Assembly: GCA_020650975.1 (NCBI GenBank)
Contig: JAIPMN010000546.1
Span: 1 to 64,000, forward strand
Reading direction: 5' to 3'
DNA length: 64,000 bases
From: Apostichopus californicus
Taxonomy: Eukaryota > Echinodermata > Holothuroidea > Aspidochirotida > Stichopodidae
Every line of letters starts with the position of its first letter. The first letter of the stretch is position 1. Shown in pieces: positions 15,101 through 25,909 of the stretch. The notes beneath the pieces are model-generated. The model worked only from the letters and a program-made list of their open reading frames with translations. It had not been told where the DNA came from and did not search any database. A program made the translations under genes and the position numbers.

Positions 15101-17411
15101 CTACTACCTGACCTGACCTTAACCATCTCCATGCCTCTTCTCACTGTCGTCTTCTAATTCTGACTGTTTAAAATCATGATTTCAAATTTAAAAAACCCAA
15201 AGGAACATACAGATGTCTATATAATGTGTGTAAGACCCCAGTCCAAGGTTGCTCTACACTGGGATAAAAGACTGTTCCAAGTTTGCTGGAACAGCGCTTC
15301 TAGACTTGAAAGACCTCTGATTCTGCATAACCACTGAACCAGAGTAAAACACAGATAAAATACCGATTCCTCATTCTCTCAACGGAAAAGATGGCAGAAT
15401 ATTTCGCTGAAATGTTCTACACAGTTGGACCCATTTTATTCTCTAGATTATATACAATACCTGGTTTCTACTAGTCTAAGTCCCTTCATTTTTATGTTTG
15501 AATATAATCGTACAATACGGTTAATGTTTACATATGATTGCATATATATTATTATAGCAGCCATGTATTCTCTCTGTTCCAGTGGCATATTGATGGATAT
15601 ATTCAACAGACTCAAATGACACTATCAGATGCAAACCAAACTCATAGCTTCTAAAAACATGCAAAATAAGGCTTCACTACCCGTTGACCATGAAAATACG
15701 CACAATGCAGGGCAAGACTTCTGAGCTAGTATTTTCAAACTTCCTAGTACTACTACTAGGCTTACAAGATAACTCTTTACTAGCTTTCAGCCGTTATACA
15801 TACTGTATAGTAAAGGCTTCATTATTGACGCACCTTCGTAATTGACGCACCTTCAAATATTACTACAAAAGATACAGAGGGCAACCAAAACCTTTTGCAG
15901 CTAAGCAGAGTTACATATTTCATGAGTCTGAACCCCTTTCAGGTATGTGCTGATCAAATTGTGATTTCTTAAGCTTTTAACACCCTCACCCAGTTTTGCA
16001 CATATTTTTGGCATTTGGAATCTGACCTGTCTGAGCTTAGAGCTTAGCAAAACAGCATCCAGAGTCAATGGATGTATACTTTTACAGTTAGCTTATTGAA
16101 GAATGTGTCAATTTCGGAGTATGAAAGAACTTGACACGGCAGACATTTTGTGGTCAAGTTCTGCTCAATTGTAAGTTATGTAGGCACAGAACAATACATT
16201 TTGAGTTCATTACATTTTTGAGGAACTACACATATGAAAAAAAAACAAACAGTTGATTAATTTGGATTTTCATTGACAAATATTGTTGATCTAATCCTTA
16301 AGTGCGTCAATGATGAGCCCACAATGCTACATTCAAACTGGGCCGCCTCCAAGCCAGAACAGGTTAGAATATAGTCAGGAACCAATCTCTACAATGATTG
16401 AACCTTGTGGAACTGTCACAACGGTGAATCGCTCTGCAGTATTCTTGCCTTAACTATAAACTTCACAGACTACAAGCGTAGAGCCGACTGCACACTAGTG
16501 ATCAGATAACAGTTTTATTTTGCATGATAATGTGTGCGTTAATATTGATCGCAGGAAGCCAAAAGTGACTTGCAGTATTCATGATCTTGACATGGAGTGT
16601 ACAATGCTGTACAGAGTTTGCTAAGAATGCGTGTCATAATTTTGTTCATAAGTTAACAATTATGAAGAAGTGATCCTGTTAATAACATTTCAAAGTTCCT
16701 CCTTAAAACCTTATAACCTAATGTAACTTAGGCTACGACCAACCTGATCGCAGGACAATAACTGCTCAGAATAACAGATGTACTTTTGATCTGTCTAATC
16801 TGTCCTACCACATTCCTGACGTACACTTATTGTTATTAATACTCTGACATTCGAGGCTGTCACAGCTTCTTGGCACAATGCCTAACTTGGCTAAGACAGT
16901 AAATAGGCCAAGACAGATCACTGAACGAATGATGTGTTACATGGAGACTGAGTTGAAGCATATATGTCATTGGAAGTTATTCAAAGGCAACCATACATTC
17001 AGTCTAATGTTGTGGTCAACATACTACCTAGCCTACACAAAGCATTCAATACCATTATAAACATCTTGCTAGGTTAGCTCCTATTCCTAAGTTAATCAAG
17101 ATCAGTTTTAACAATACTTATGCTAGAAACACTCTGGCTACATCTAGCCTAAATTAAGCTGCAATATGCAGCCTAATTAAACTCTGATTTAACGCATAAG
17201 TCTATATGTATAACGGTATGTCCTAATATAATATCATTTCCGAGTATATGCAAACAGCTGATGCTGATACAATCTGCGCAAGTAATTTGGACATTAGCCC
17301 AGTGAAGCTATGTTTATCAATCAAAGTATGCCCTAGCCTATGACTTCGCAGTATTTATTTACTAACCTTAGTCGTTGAAAATTTGCGAATTGATTGAAAT
17401 GCAGAGAGCAT
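186..17411 (-). CDS. ALDH1L2: 10-formyltetrahydrofolate dehydrogenase, mitochondrial type (5' ten exons; 3' part off left edge)
   Basis: Coding exons in transcript order: 17411-17367, 11553-11412, 10626-10392, 7084-6919, 5611-5507, 3607-3518, 2661-2527, 2093-1965, 1110-1022, 327-186. I checked each GT-AG junction and phase; the sum is 1278 nt, 426 residues. The enzyme family converts 10-formyl-THF plus NADP+ and water to THF and CO2. Seen: N-terminal formyltransferase fold with [10 protein letters not shown] (residues 23-32), the catalytic histidine in [10 protein letters not shown] (His126) and aspartate in ADDGLDTG (Asp162), matching His106 and Asp142 of human ALDH1L1 with a constant offset of 20. 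The carrier-like domain has [14 protein letters not shown], with Ser374 equivalent to the phosphopantetheine-bearing Ser354. The linker reads [11 protein letters not shown], as in vertebrate ALDH1L2. The C-terminal aldehyde dehydrogenase domain (about 480 residues in the family) is missing only because the window ends. ALDH1L1 versus ALDH1L2 naming in invertebrates is uncertain; I chose L2 for the presequence and linker. Confidence 0.93.
1022..1110 (-). CDS. ALDH1L2: ALDH1L exon 9: carrier-domain serine exon
   Basis: Encodes [18 protein letters not shown] followed by [11 protein letters not shown], with the conserved serine that accepts 4'-phosphopantetheine in this family. It ends in phase 2 (CG|GTAAGC) and joins exon 10 (327-186), which continues [20 protein letters not shown]. 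Confidence 0.9.
1420..1865. repeat. Degenerate tandem repeat in ALDH1L intron 8
   Basis: About six diverged copies of a 75-99 bp unit, each opening with a variant of TGATAGGTAAGGTAGATGTT and continuing ACCTTCA. Copies begin near 1423, 1522, 1600, 1675, 1755 and 1851. The array lies about 100 bases downstream (transcript sense) of exon 8. Confidence 0.7.
2795..3220. repeat. 70-bp minisatellite in ALDH1L intron 6
   Basis: Six head-to-tail copies with period 70 (ATCCCAAGCAGTGCTCTACC recurs at 3001, 3071 and 3141). The last three copies are nearly identical, the first three more diverged. Confidence 0.9.
4365..5120 (+). mobile_element. 5'-truncated LINE (non-LTR retrotransposon) 3' end
   Basis: An open frame from 4370 to the TAG at 4556-4558 encodes the end of a LINE reverse-transcriptase ORF. 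It includes [17 protein letters not shown] and then [18 protein letters not shown], the typical basic, aromatic C-terminal tail of CR1/Rex/Jockey-type ORF2 proteins. About 540 bases of AT-rich 3'UTR follow, ending AATAAA (5096-5101) and TTTGAATTTAAA. Only 62 codons remain; an in-frame stop precedes them. It is antisense to ALDH1L within intron 5. The clade is not resolved. Confidence 0.65.
5263..5490 (+). mobile_element. tRNA-derived SINE in ALDH1L intron 5
   Basis: The head GGAGTGTTAGCTCAGTGG contains a good RNA polymerase III box A (TTAGCTCAGTGG). A box-B-like GAGTTCGTGTC lies about 40 bases on, and the closing CACTCC pairs with GGAGTG as an acceptor stem. A tRNA-unrelated body of about 150 bases ends near GGAGGATCTAAAATAC. 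The head is too degenerate for a working tRNA. It is antisense to ALDH1L and ends about 15 bases from the exon 5 donor at 5506. Confidence 0.7.
6178..6330 (-). repeat. Possible SINE 3'-tail fragment
   Basis: AATAATAATATTACTACTT then ATTTATATCGCGCATTATG resembles the tail of the SINE at 54957-55268 (AAT run, then TTTATATATCGC). No pol III head is visible, so this would be a 5'-truncated copy reading on the minus strand. Confidence 0.35.
6325..6800. repeat. Degenerate TTATGCTATG / GATGTAAAAGTTATG repeat in ALDH1L intron 4
   Basis: A long run of variants of GTGATGTAAAAGTTATG alternating with TTGTTATGCTATGTTATG, with irregular period of about 55-65 bases. AT-rich and low complexity. Confidence 0.8.
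8058..8340. repeat. GATC-rich palindromic tandem array in ALDH1L intron 3
   Basis: Tandem variants of ATCATTAGATCACATGATC and ATTAGATCTACC. The core GATCACATGATC is a near-palindrome, and GATC occurs every 6-12 bases. The flanking sequence (GTTAGCAACAATCTCTCTTG, then GTTGAAATAGAAGTTC) occurs once on each side (about 7937-8035 and 8343-8445), so the array sits between direct repeats of roughly 100 bp. Confidence 0.85.
8770..9665. repeat. Higher-order satellite-like array (23-bp unit inside about 280-320-bp unit) in ALDH1L intron 3
   Basis: The small unit ATCACTTTACACGATACAG+TATC (23 bp) repeats in three blocks (about 8850-9005, 9160-9285, 9438-9605). Between the blocks lies a shared spacer starting TTAACGATTGCTAGTGTAGC and running through CATTCTTGCTGGTGCTGA, then AAATTAATAAGC and a CGACCCTACCATCGA stretch. 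The spacer begins at about 9008, 9285 and 9603, giving periods of about 278 and 317. The last spacer is more diverged and leads into unique sequence. Confidence 0.9.
10264..10352. repeat. 18-bp triplicate abutting a 32-bp perfect palindrome, ALDH1L intron 3
   Basis: Three copies of TTTCATACAAAACATATG (10267-10320) run directly into a perfect palindrome at 10321-10352 whose half is GTTTGGGATGTTTTGT. The palindrome ends 38 bases inside the intron from the exon 3 donor. Confidence 0.9.
10392..10626 (-). CDS. ALDH1L2: ALDH1L exon 3: formyltransferase core with catalytic histidine
   Basis: Residues 63-140 plus two bases of Trp141. It runs from the [15 protein letters not shown] segment through [18 protein letters not shown] to [16 protein letters not shown]. 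The donor is TG|GTATGT at 10391-10390. The opposite strand carries a long open frame here that is only a shadow. Confidence 0.92.
11412..11553 (-). CDS. ALDH1L2: ALDH1L exon 2 with a possible internal (cytosolic) start codon
   Basis: This exon encodes the first beta-alpha-beta unit of the formyltransferase domain, residues 16-62, ending GRADPL in phase 1. The third codon is ATG (11547-11545) with A at -3, giving [12 protein letters not shown]. That is the position of the natural start of cytosolic ALDH1L1 proteins. If an alternative promoter or leaky scanning used it, the product would lack the presequence. Confidence 0.85.
11554..17366 (-). other. ALDH1L intron 1, no second gene seen
   Basis: 5.8 kb between the presequence exon and exon 2. 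I see no coding exon, tRNA or recognisable transposon. A pyrimidine-rich acceptor (CTTTCAG) closes it at 11556-11554. Contents are AT-rich unique sequence. Confidence 0.6.
17367..17411 (-). CDS. ALDH1L2: ALDH1L first coding exon: mitochondrial targeting presequence
   Basis: This 15-codon exon is too short for ORF listing. It reads [15 protein letters not shown] and ends at an AAG|GTTAGT donor in phase 0, matching the phase-0 acceptor of exon 2 (TTTCAG|AAAATC, 11553). The peptide is basic, hydroxylated and free of acidic residues. It resembles the human ALDH1L2 presequence (MLRRGSQALRRFSTGR, recalled). An in-frame TGA lies five codons upstream (17426-17424), and this ATG has G at -3, so it is the first usable start. 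Intron 1 (11554-17366, 5.8 kb) follows. Confidence 0.8.
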
Positions 17412-18480
17412 GGCGAATGAATTTCACGAGCGATCGAACGATGGTCTATACTTTTATGTATTTATCAAACCGGCGTTCGAACTGCCAACCTGGCGAACAG
17501 TTTGGGAGATGATGCAAAACTTTCTGGTCGTGCGTGTGTTCGTTCTATCTTGATCATGCACAGTCAGCTTGTTTACGTACTTGGGTGTTATGTTATGCAC
17601 ATACATGTAGTACGATACACTGCCAATACAAGCCAAACGTCATTACCGGTATCGTGAATTCATTGCACTGAAGACAGCATACCAGTAGGCGGGCACTAGG
17701 CGTCACCAAAACAAAGGATTACGATTGGTTTTACTTTGGAAGAGTCTATCAAAAGCGCTCGGAGGTAAATGAATAATGTACCCTTAAACATGTGAATTTC
17801 ATTAATATGACATGAGAATCGTTAAGTTATTTTTTATTTATTGTAACGGACTGAATGGATTAAGGTATTCTTTCTTTTTCGGCCAACCCGAGAGGAAGTA
17901 TTGGATATTTCGTATTCTAATTTCACAGCTGGTAAACGAACATTTTTAAACTGATCCGTTACGATATGCATATGCATATTCCGCATGTGCATGGTACTTT
18001 CCACACGTATGTACGCGGTGTTATGTATTGTCTAAGCAGGGAGCTGCTAGGGAGTTGTTATGGAACTGTTCATCACTAGTTCGAACAGTGAGTTGTGTTC
18101 CTTACTGGATGAGATCATCTAATCTGTTACCTTTCAAAGGGTTTCGTGAGTTCACTTGACGTAACAAATCGTCATGATCATACGATTAGTCTCGATCTAA
18201 GGAGACTGGTAGTTTGGACTTTTCGTAACAAATATCACAGGAGGCTCTGACTGGGTAGTACATTCGGCGCAAGGGTCTTAGAGAGCCAGATCATGGCAAC
18301 TGTCACTTGGCCACCCTTTTGAAGTCTTTATAAATTTATTCATGGGCGTCTGCGAAAATCCGTTATTCTTTATCCCATATTTGCTCTGTCCCCCTAGTTG
18401 ACCCTCTGGCCTTAGCCAGACCAGCAGTTTTCTATGGCACAAATAGCACATAATTGTGGGTAGGAGTAACGTTATGTAGG
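17412..18480 (-). promoter_or_regulatory. Likely ALDH1L 5' UTR and promoter region
   Basis: The kilobase upstream of the first coding exon must hold the 5' UTR and core promoter unless a noncoding exon lies farther out. I see no clear TATA box or initiator that would fix the start site. An in-frame TGA at 17426-17424 ends any longer N-terminus. Confidence 0.35.
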
Positions 18481-18499
18481 TTAGAAATACAAAAGTAAA

Positions 18500-18780
18500 A
18501 TGTTACCAATGTTTTTCCAAGTAGCAACATTTATAACATTTTGTGTTAACGTTCATAAAATATTTGTGGTAATAACTTTGATATTCCTGAGAAGCCTTAT
18601 TTATCCGAGTTTGGGGTGAAATAATGAAATATGTACCCGTTGTTTTCCCTTTGCAACATTTATAACATTTCTGTAGAGTGTTAATGACATTGAAATTCCT
18701 CTAAAACCCTGTTTGCCTGAGCAAGGGGCAAACTATATCCCGTTTATTCCCTTTGCAACATTAATAACAATAATTGACTA
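18500..18780. repeat. Diverged tandem repeat with GCAACATTTATAACATT core
   Basis: Three loose copies (cores near 18523, 18653, 18755) of a 100-130 base unit combining CCCTTTGCAACATTTATAAC, GTTAATGACATTGAAATTCC and a CCTGAG-type segment. It lies in the divergent spacer directly before the hairpin at 18828. Confidence 0.5.
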
Positions 18781-18827
18781 CTTTAAGAAAATATCTTTGT
18801 GTGAATGACTGCAAAATTCGGTCAAAA

Positions 18828-18883
18828 CCGCCATAGGTTTCTAGCCTTTCGGCCACTGTGGAAAGGCTCAAAACCTATGGCGG
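18828..18883. repeat. 56-base hairpin with 23-bp arms
   Basis: Left arm 18828-18850 (CCGCCATAGGTTT, then CTAGCCTTTC) pairs with right arm 18861-18883 (GAAAGGCTCA, then AAACCTATGGCGG) at 22 of 23 positions, around a 10-base loop GGCCACTGTG. It could be a MITE core, a transcribed hairpin or a chance palindrome. Confidence 0.8.
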
Positions 18884-21800
18884 AAAAGTATGGCTGTATG
18901 TACCTTTGGCACTAGATCCGACCAGCATCACCCCCTTCTCATATCAGCCCTGTTTTGTGCCACAGTCCCTGTGAGAGTTGGCCATGCACAGTGTGTAACT
19001 TTTCTTGGTAGATTTACCAAATATGTACCAACACTTGACTGCATAGTTTATTTACTGTACTTGTCAGCATGCATGTAAAAAGTTACTAAAATTACTTTCA
19101 ACTGTAGCTGGCAGTCCTGGGATTATCCAGGATCAAGCTGGTGATCTAAAACATTGGCCTTGTCTAGACAGAAGGTATGGTAGCAAGTGTGTGAAGTATC
19201 ATTGACTACACACCTGGCAATATAGTCTTAGAGTGAAGTAAAAACAGGTGCTCATTCACTGGTGCAGAACCAAATTAATTAACTAATTAGTCTGTGTTGA
19301 TGGTTCATAGAAGGTTAAAAATATTTGGGGAGGTCATTTTTAGAAGCATATATATCTGAAATGCGTGAAGGTAAAATAATATACTGATTGGCTATATGTA
19401 CACACATCAGGTGCACATTATGCACAGTTTGTGGTTCAAACCCCCTTCAGGATCCCAGGTCAGTAAGACCAGTACTTGCCATCTGAGTCCCAACAAGATA
19501 TTCTCCTGTTACATATTATTTACTGTTCATCGTTGAGTTATGACATGCAAAACATGGTATGCGTTGCTTCGACATGATTACAAGTAGCATATATCCACCA
19601 TGTTTTTGCTTCCATTGTTGGTGACCTATAACTTTGATCATGTAGTTGGTGTTCCCTCCCCCCCCCCCCCACCCAATTCAATTGGTCTGACACTCCATGT
19701 TGAATGTCCTTTGAACCCTTTCCTTAATTTGGGTATTTCCTGTCTGGTGGTTTTGTCAGTGTGTTGCATTGTCAAGTATATGACAGTTCGGGAATAGGAA
19801 ACTTACACTTTAATGAATTAAATACAAACTTGTTTTATATTGAATCATGGAAACACTACCATCTTTTGTACAAATTTTCATATCTCTGTGGAAAAATTAT
19901 AGGGTGCTATAAAGAAAATGAAAGGCTTTTTTTTAAACTCATCTGCTACGATGGAGTCACTGTCGCGTAAACTAGTTCTGTTGTTTGTAACTCAGTATTA
20001 TTAAGTTATGAGAAAGGGGTTGAGGGGGTCATAGCCCCACCTCCATCTTCAGTCAGGGGAAAATGTTTCATAATTAAGAAAACCTTGCATTTTAAAAACA
20101 ATTTATAGTCGAAATATTCCTCATGCAGGGTGCATCATTTGGCCTCTTTAACTTTGACTTTAACTTTGAAGCAGTAGCCCTAGAGGGCCTACTATTGTAC
20201 ATTGGAATTTTTATAAATAAGCGAGGACCTACTGTACTCTTCTGTAAAGTTCTGATCAAAGGACACATTTTACAACTGTCTAGATAATAGATATCCACTT
20301 TTATTAATACCTATTTGGTCTTCAATAGCTTTAATCACTCACACATATTATTTGTCAACTATAATCTCCACAGATTCCTCATAGTACAACTTTTGCTGTG
20401 ATAGATTTAAAATTGCAATGAGAAATTTTAAATGACAACAAAATTGTCAAAAAGGACAGAAGCCAAAACAGTTTGTCTTCTATTGTATGTCCATCCCCTG
20501 AGCCTCCACCCCCCCCCCACACCCCTATCTATACCAACACATGCCAGATGTCAGATAAAGTTTTTCCATACTCTGCACATGAAGAAAAAAATACACAGCT
20601 ATTTTACTTTGTAGTTTTTCACAGCAGTTTTCCAATTCCTATACATGTGCTGTTCTTGAGATACTGACAACAAATTGTCACAGGTCGTATCATCTAAGAG
20701 AACTTGAAGCAAGCAGGTGCGATGTTATAGTTGCACATCGACAGCAATATGTTTTTGTTTTACCTAAATTATCACTTTATGTTTCGAATTTGGATTAGAA
20801 ATGGTTCCAACTTTATCTAACAGGATGTGAAGTTTACAGTACCAACGATGGTATTCATACTGAGATGTATCCCAATTTTGAGGTAGAAAGTTGTAATTTA
20901 ACTTTAAAAAGAAAACCAAATTTCAGGACATGCTTCTATGACATCATACTTGTTTGCTTCAAGTTCACTCTTGCTGGAAAACATGTAAATAAATGTTCTT
21001 AAAATTGATACTCCTATAGGAAATTGAATACAAATATGAAAGAGGATGCTTAGAATACAGTATGTTCCCCTTCCTTCTGTCACAAATAAAATTTTGCTGT
21101 GGTTTATCACTTCTTACAGTATCCAAACAAATGTTCTTTCAAGTAAATAAACACTGCATGGGGACCTAATTAAACTCTGTAATCATTATTGAGCTACTGT
21201 TGTTTAAAATCTACAAGATGACACTTTAGTTAAGCTTAGTCTCAAACTGTGACTTAGGTGATAGATAAACTATAATATCGCAAAATCACTTTAGGTACTA
21301 ATCTTGTTTGTCAAAAGCTGTGAATACCGACCTATAGGGTTACTTAATTGTTATCTTGTTAATTATTAATTGCATCAAACCTTGAAGATATTTGAATTGC
21401 TAGATATGGTATTAACCACCTTATGATTTTCTTATGTTCAAAGATAATCTGAGCTATCAGTACTGGTTACAAGTTAAACATGTAGCCCACATGTCCCTGG
21501 ATATCTTACTGCTGCAACAAAAAAAAAGGGGGGGGGGTTGTAATTAACTGGATGTGCTTGTAACAAAGTTTTAGACAACAGATGCTTGTCTTTGGAGAGG
21601 GACTGCAGGGAGGGGGGGTGAGAAGGGAAGGAAGGGCCATGGTCCCCAACTCCCCAATCATTGTCAGAGACATGATTTGCACACAAACATGTTGCTGTCA
21701 CAGATGGTAATTTCAACACCACAGAACACTGATGTCACTCCTGGCCTCCTCTCTATCACAAATCTTTAAATTGAGTCCCTGCACCGACAGGTAATGACTG

Positions 21801-22000
21801 TATTGTTTTTCTGTATTTTTTTGTTGGTAGGTTCTAATGGATGGATGAAGGCTACTAAATGTACTGTAACACATCAGTTGGCTTCAGCGCTGCAGAACTT
21901 ACATTGATTCTCAATTTATCACATCACAAAAGAGACTCAAATCATTGTGGTAAATTGTAGATCTGCAACTTCATTCTGGAAAACATTACTATTTTCGCAT
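18884..22000. other. Intergenic, no gene recognised
   Basis: Only short, unsupported open frames on both strands. Poly-C tracts occur near 19660 and 20510 and a purine-rich run near 21520-21630. No splice-linked coding block or known repeat was identified. Confidence 0.5.
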
Positions 22001-22064
22001 TTAAAGGCATTGAAGATTACCGGCATGAGACGTTTCTTTGTGCGCGAGTCTTCACACCCTTTAA
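22001..22064 (+). mobile_element. TTAA-type MITE, 64-bp internal-deletion derivative
   Basis: Consists of the left end TTAAAGGCATTGAAGA joined directly to the right end beginning TTACCGGCATGAGACG and closing GAGTCTTCACACCCTTTAA. The full-length relatives at 28483, 31430 and 33746 carry about 300 bases between these points. TTAA bounds both sides. Confidence 0.8.
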
Positions 22065-25000
22065 GGCAACTTCAAGTTTATGATGCATGAAACAAAAATG
22101 TGCATACAAAGTACCCTGGAATAACACACACATGGCATATAGCCAGATCTGCTGCCTTTGACATTAAACATGACATTTGGCAAACAGAATAGGTTTATGC
22201 CTGACCTTCAATACTGTACTTGTACAAGGGCGACTATTCAAATTGGTTTACTGATTTCTCTGTTGCACTCAAGGATCAAGAGAGTTCTGTAATGGCCTTG
22301 ATGTTAAACAAACAGGTTCCAAACTCAAACATGTCCTATCTGTAGACAATGTAAGAAAAGCCTAAATCCTTTTACATAATACAAGGCTAAATTTAGGCCT
22401 ACTGTACATAGAATATAATAGCCATGTGGACAAGAAGCTGGTTTTTCTTGAAAGATACACATACTTTGACATAACACAATATTAAACACATACTTGGAAA
22501 ACGACCCTTGTATTAACTGTGAAGTACTAGCTGTTTCATTAATTAGTAAATGCAATGATGACTCCAAGTGAGCTAATTTGGTGATGAAAGGCCTCGGCAT
22601 TTGCAATCTGGAAACTGAAGCATGGCCTATGCCTTTAATTCTAAAAATATTAAATATTTTAAAAGCTGCTCAAAAGTTTGATTTAGTCGTGAAAGGACTA
22701 GTCTATACAGTGATGCTTACAAGCCTGACGTGGCAATTTTCTTACCAAATTCTGTAAGACTGCATAAAGCTGTTGGCATGTTGTTTAAGGTTTACATATC
22801 ATGAAATATCAATCCAACGCGATGATTAAACTTAATGTTGACAATTCCTACTTTGAACAAATTCGTCTGTTAAATTTAAAAAGGAAGAAATGCAAATTTA
22901 TCGCAATATCTGATTACTTCATAGACTGGTAATTTACAATTTTGAATTGGTCACCTTTCTGAGAAAATCCTTCCAAACCTTTACTGATGAAAGCCAAGGT
23001 TGTACCTCGACACTTGTACTTTCTCCTCTTTCAAGTAGACTTGGCAACTGTCAGCTTTCAAACTAACTTATAAATTGTGCTAACCTCTATAGTAACTGCC
23101 AATGTACTTCCATATCAAAACTCAGGCTGAAATATTGTTGCCTTCAGTAGCATGTGAGGTAACTTAGAAATATGATGGTCAATCCCTGATTCTGTAAGTT
23201 TGAAATAGTATTCTGCCAATCCTTTTGCTTGCTTCCACCAAAGGATATCTACAAACTCTATTTCTAAAATCACACTTTATTCCCTTAATACGTGTCATAC
23301 ATGTTCAAATGTGTGATTAGGAGCCATACTGTTGTGCAATACAGCTTGTTAGACTAGCATAGCTATGAGTTAGCAGTTTGGCCGTACCTGACACCGTTCT
23401 GTTGACTCCTATTGTTAGGCCTACTATTGTAGTAAATAGTACCATTGGTATTGCTCACCTGTAAATGTATTATACGGTATTGACCTAACGGCCCAACGTT
23501 TAGGCCTTTCAATGAGGAAGTAATGCTCAATAACTTACTCACTTGTAGAGTTTGTGAAAACGCAACGAACAATTTCTTTGTTTGCTCTACAGGACTACAA
23601 GCTATCATATGTATGCATTGTATCAAGATTTAATTGTTACGTACGGCTTTTCTGTTTGTGTATGGTGCCTACTACGTGTACGACCGTTAGCAAATCTAAC
23701 ACTAACACAGTTACACTAACGTATTTTGATCAACGTTAGAAATAACGTTACAGAGCGATAATATATTGATTATTATTTTTAGACTTACCAGGCTTTAACT
23801 GATTTTAATCGCAGGCAAATAATGTCACCACTGTAAAATGGTCCTCTTGTGTTAGGTACAGTTGTATCAAGTTGATAATTGGCTCAGTTTACCCTAGAAC
23901 ATTCCGTATGAACGAAGTCAAGTCTATATAATTTGTTCGCAAGTGCAATGCATATGGCAGCCTTCGGTACCTGGTAAAATGGCAGTCAGGGAGTGTCAGG
24001 GGTATGGCGGTTATCAACCAATGACAGACGTCCTTTGTGATACGGTGACTTTGCAGAAAATCTGATTGCATCATACGAGAATTGGCTCATTTGGAAACTT
24101 TCAGACCATTTATATTAGCGATTTTGAAAAGAGACTCCGAAAATTATGCATTTTTGTTTTGCTGGTACCCAGTGACAAGGCAGATTTTAAAATAGAGAAT
24201 AGCTAGGTTTTAGATCATATTACTTCTACGATAGCCTTTATGGGACGACTTAACGAGTCACACGTCAATGCGACATCGCCGTCGGCAAATTTGACATTTT
24301 GATCAAGACACGTTAGTGTACTTGATAAGAAAAAAAAATCATAATTTAAAATATTCGTCAAGTTGAAAGAGGACAATGCAGCAACTTTAAAATAATGACA
24401 ATATAGTTTGTTAGCTCAGTTGTGTACATTCGGAGCCTGGACAAATCTCGTTGTTACACCACGTAATTTGAATTTAATTTTTCAAGATCCCTGTTACACA
24501 TTTACAACTTAAATTAAGGAAGACTGCCGACTTTGCTCTCTTTTGTCTAAACAATTACACTGTATAATATTCCATAAAATCTTTTTCTTGTCTCAGGGGC
24601 TTAAAAGTTTTCGGACCGCTGCTTTAACACATTTCTTGTGAATCTTTTCTCAAATTAAGCACTGTCATAGAATCGGCATGTTGACTAATTCAGCTGGACA
24701 CCGATAAGACATAATGTGTTAGATCAAAAGCGTCCAGAGGATGGAGTTGATCGGTATCAGGATTAATTTACGAACCGGGCTTGAACTCACGTATTATATC
24801 ATACCGTTGACAACTTGACTTTTCAATTCAGATTGAATTTAACTTGGCCTGAGACAGTGACAGGATGACTAACATGCTCAGGCTTCACAGCCACTAATGA
24901 AATAATTCCGAGTTAAAGAAAATCACACATTCACAATAGATGCTTTCTAGATAATCTAAAGATTAACTAAAGTAAACGAGACCCAGGGTTGAGATTTGAT

Positions 25001-25335
25001 TTGGGATTCTATGGAGGTATCACACGAAGAGAGGGATTACAAAAGATTGCACGATTGATCGCTTCAGTATATTTAAAAGCACAAACATTTTAGCGAACAG
25101 AGTACCGATAGTTGCTGGGGCAACCTTCCATTGAAAGCAACTTCCCTCACCCCTGGAAAATCAAAACTTGAAAAACAAAGTTAAACATTTGACATTTCAA
25201 TGATTTCACCCAACCAACAGTTCACTAGTTATGTTCATTGCATACGAACCCATAATGCATTACTGAAATTATTGAAAGTCAAAACTCTAAGACATGAGAT
25301 CTCAAAATAACACGATGTGTAAATACAACTTGAAA
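22065..25335. other. Intergenic, no gene recognised
   Basis: AT-rich unique-looking sequence with only short open frames lacking coding character. I see no repeat boundary, tRNA or exon pair. Confidence 0.5.
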
Positions 25336-25339
25336 CGCC

Positions 25340-25480
25340 AGGGATGAGTCTTTTCCGACGATCTAGGATTATTTGTTGGCAAAAAGAAAATCGTGGTACG
25401 CTCCGCGCCAACCGACGTTGCGCTCCGCTAAGATAGTATCAAGTAGTGTGTTACACCTACTGATTCCCCGCCCCCTCCCT
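25340..25480 (+). mobile_element. Diverged partial relative of the hAT MITE at 25910
   Basis: The stretch CCGACGATCTAGGAT...TACGCTCCGCGCCAACC...GCGCTCCGCTAAGATAGT parallels 26160-26240 of the intact element, with comparable spacing and then a pyrimidine-rich segment. Terminal repeats are not recognisable. Confidence 0.55.
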
Positions 25481-25909
25481 TGTTAAAATTTCTGCGGACG
25501 GCCTTGCTTGGACCTCCTGCTAGGGAGCCCCTTTGGCCAAGAGCTGGGGCCCCAGGCTCATCGTTACTACACCCCCTCCACCTCCCCCCTTTCCTTTGGC
25601 TGACACTATGGATTTTGTACATAATCGTCTTTTATACTCTTACTCTATATCCTCGTTCATTACGAGTCTGCTTTAGTTTCTATGTTGTGCTAACCTGCAT
25701 GAGCTGTGCTTCGTACATCTCGGTCAGGCTTGACACCCCTCCAACACCCCCACCCATCCCCTGTCACACACTGAACAGTGTTATTTCTCAGGGAGGGCAT
25801 GACTACCCTCTACTTTGTCCACACTGGGAAGGCACGTAATCCCTCTGTTCGTGTGATGCCTTGGTAGAATCCCAATCAAACCTCAACCCTCGGTCTCGGT
25901 TGAAGTACT

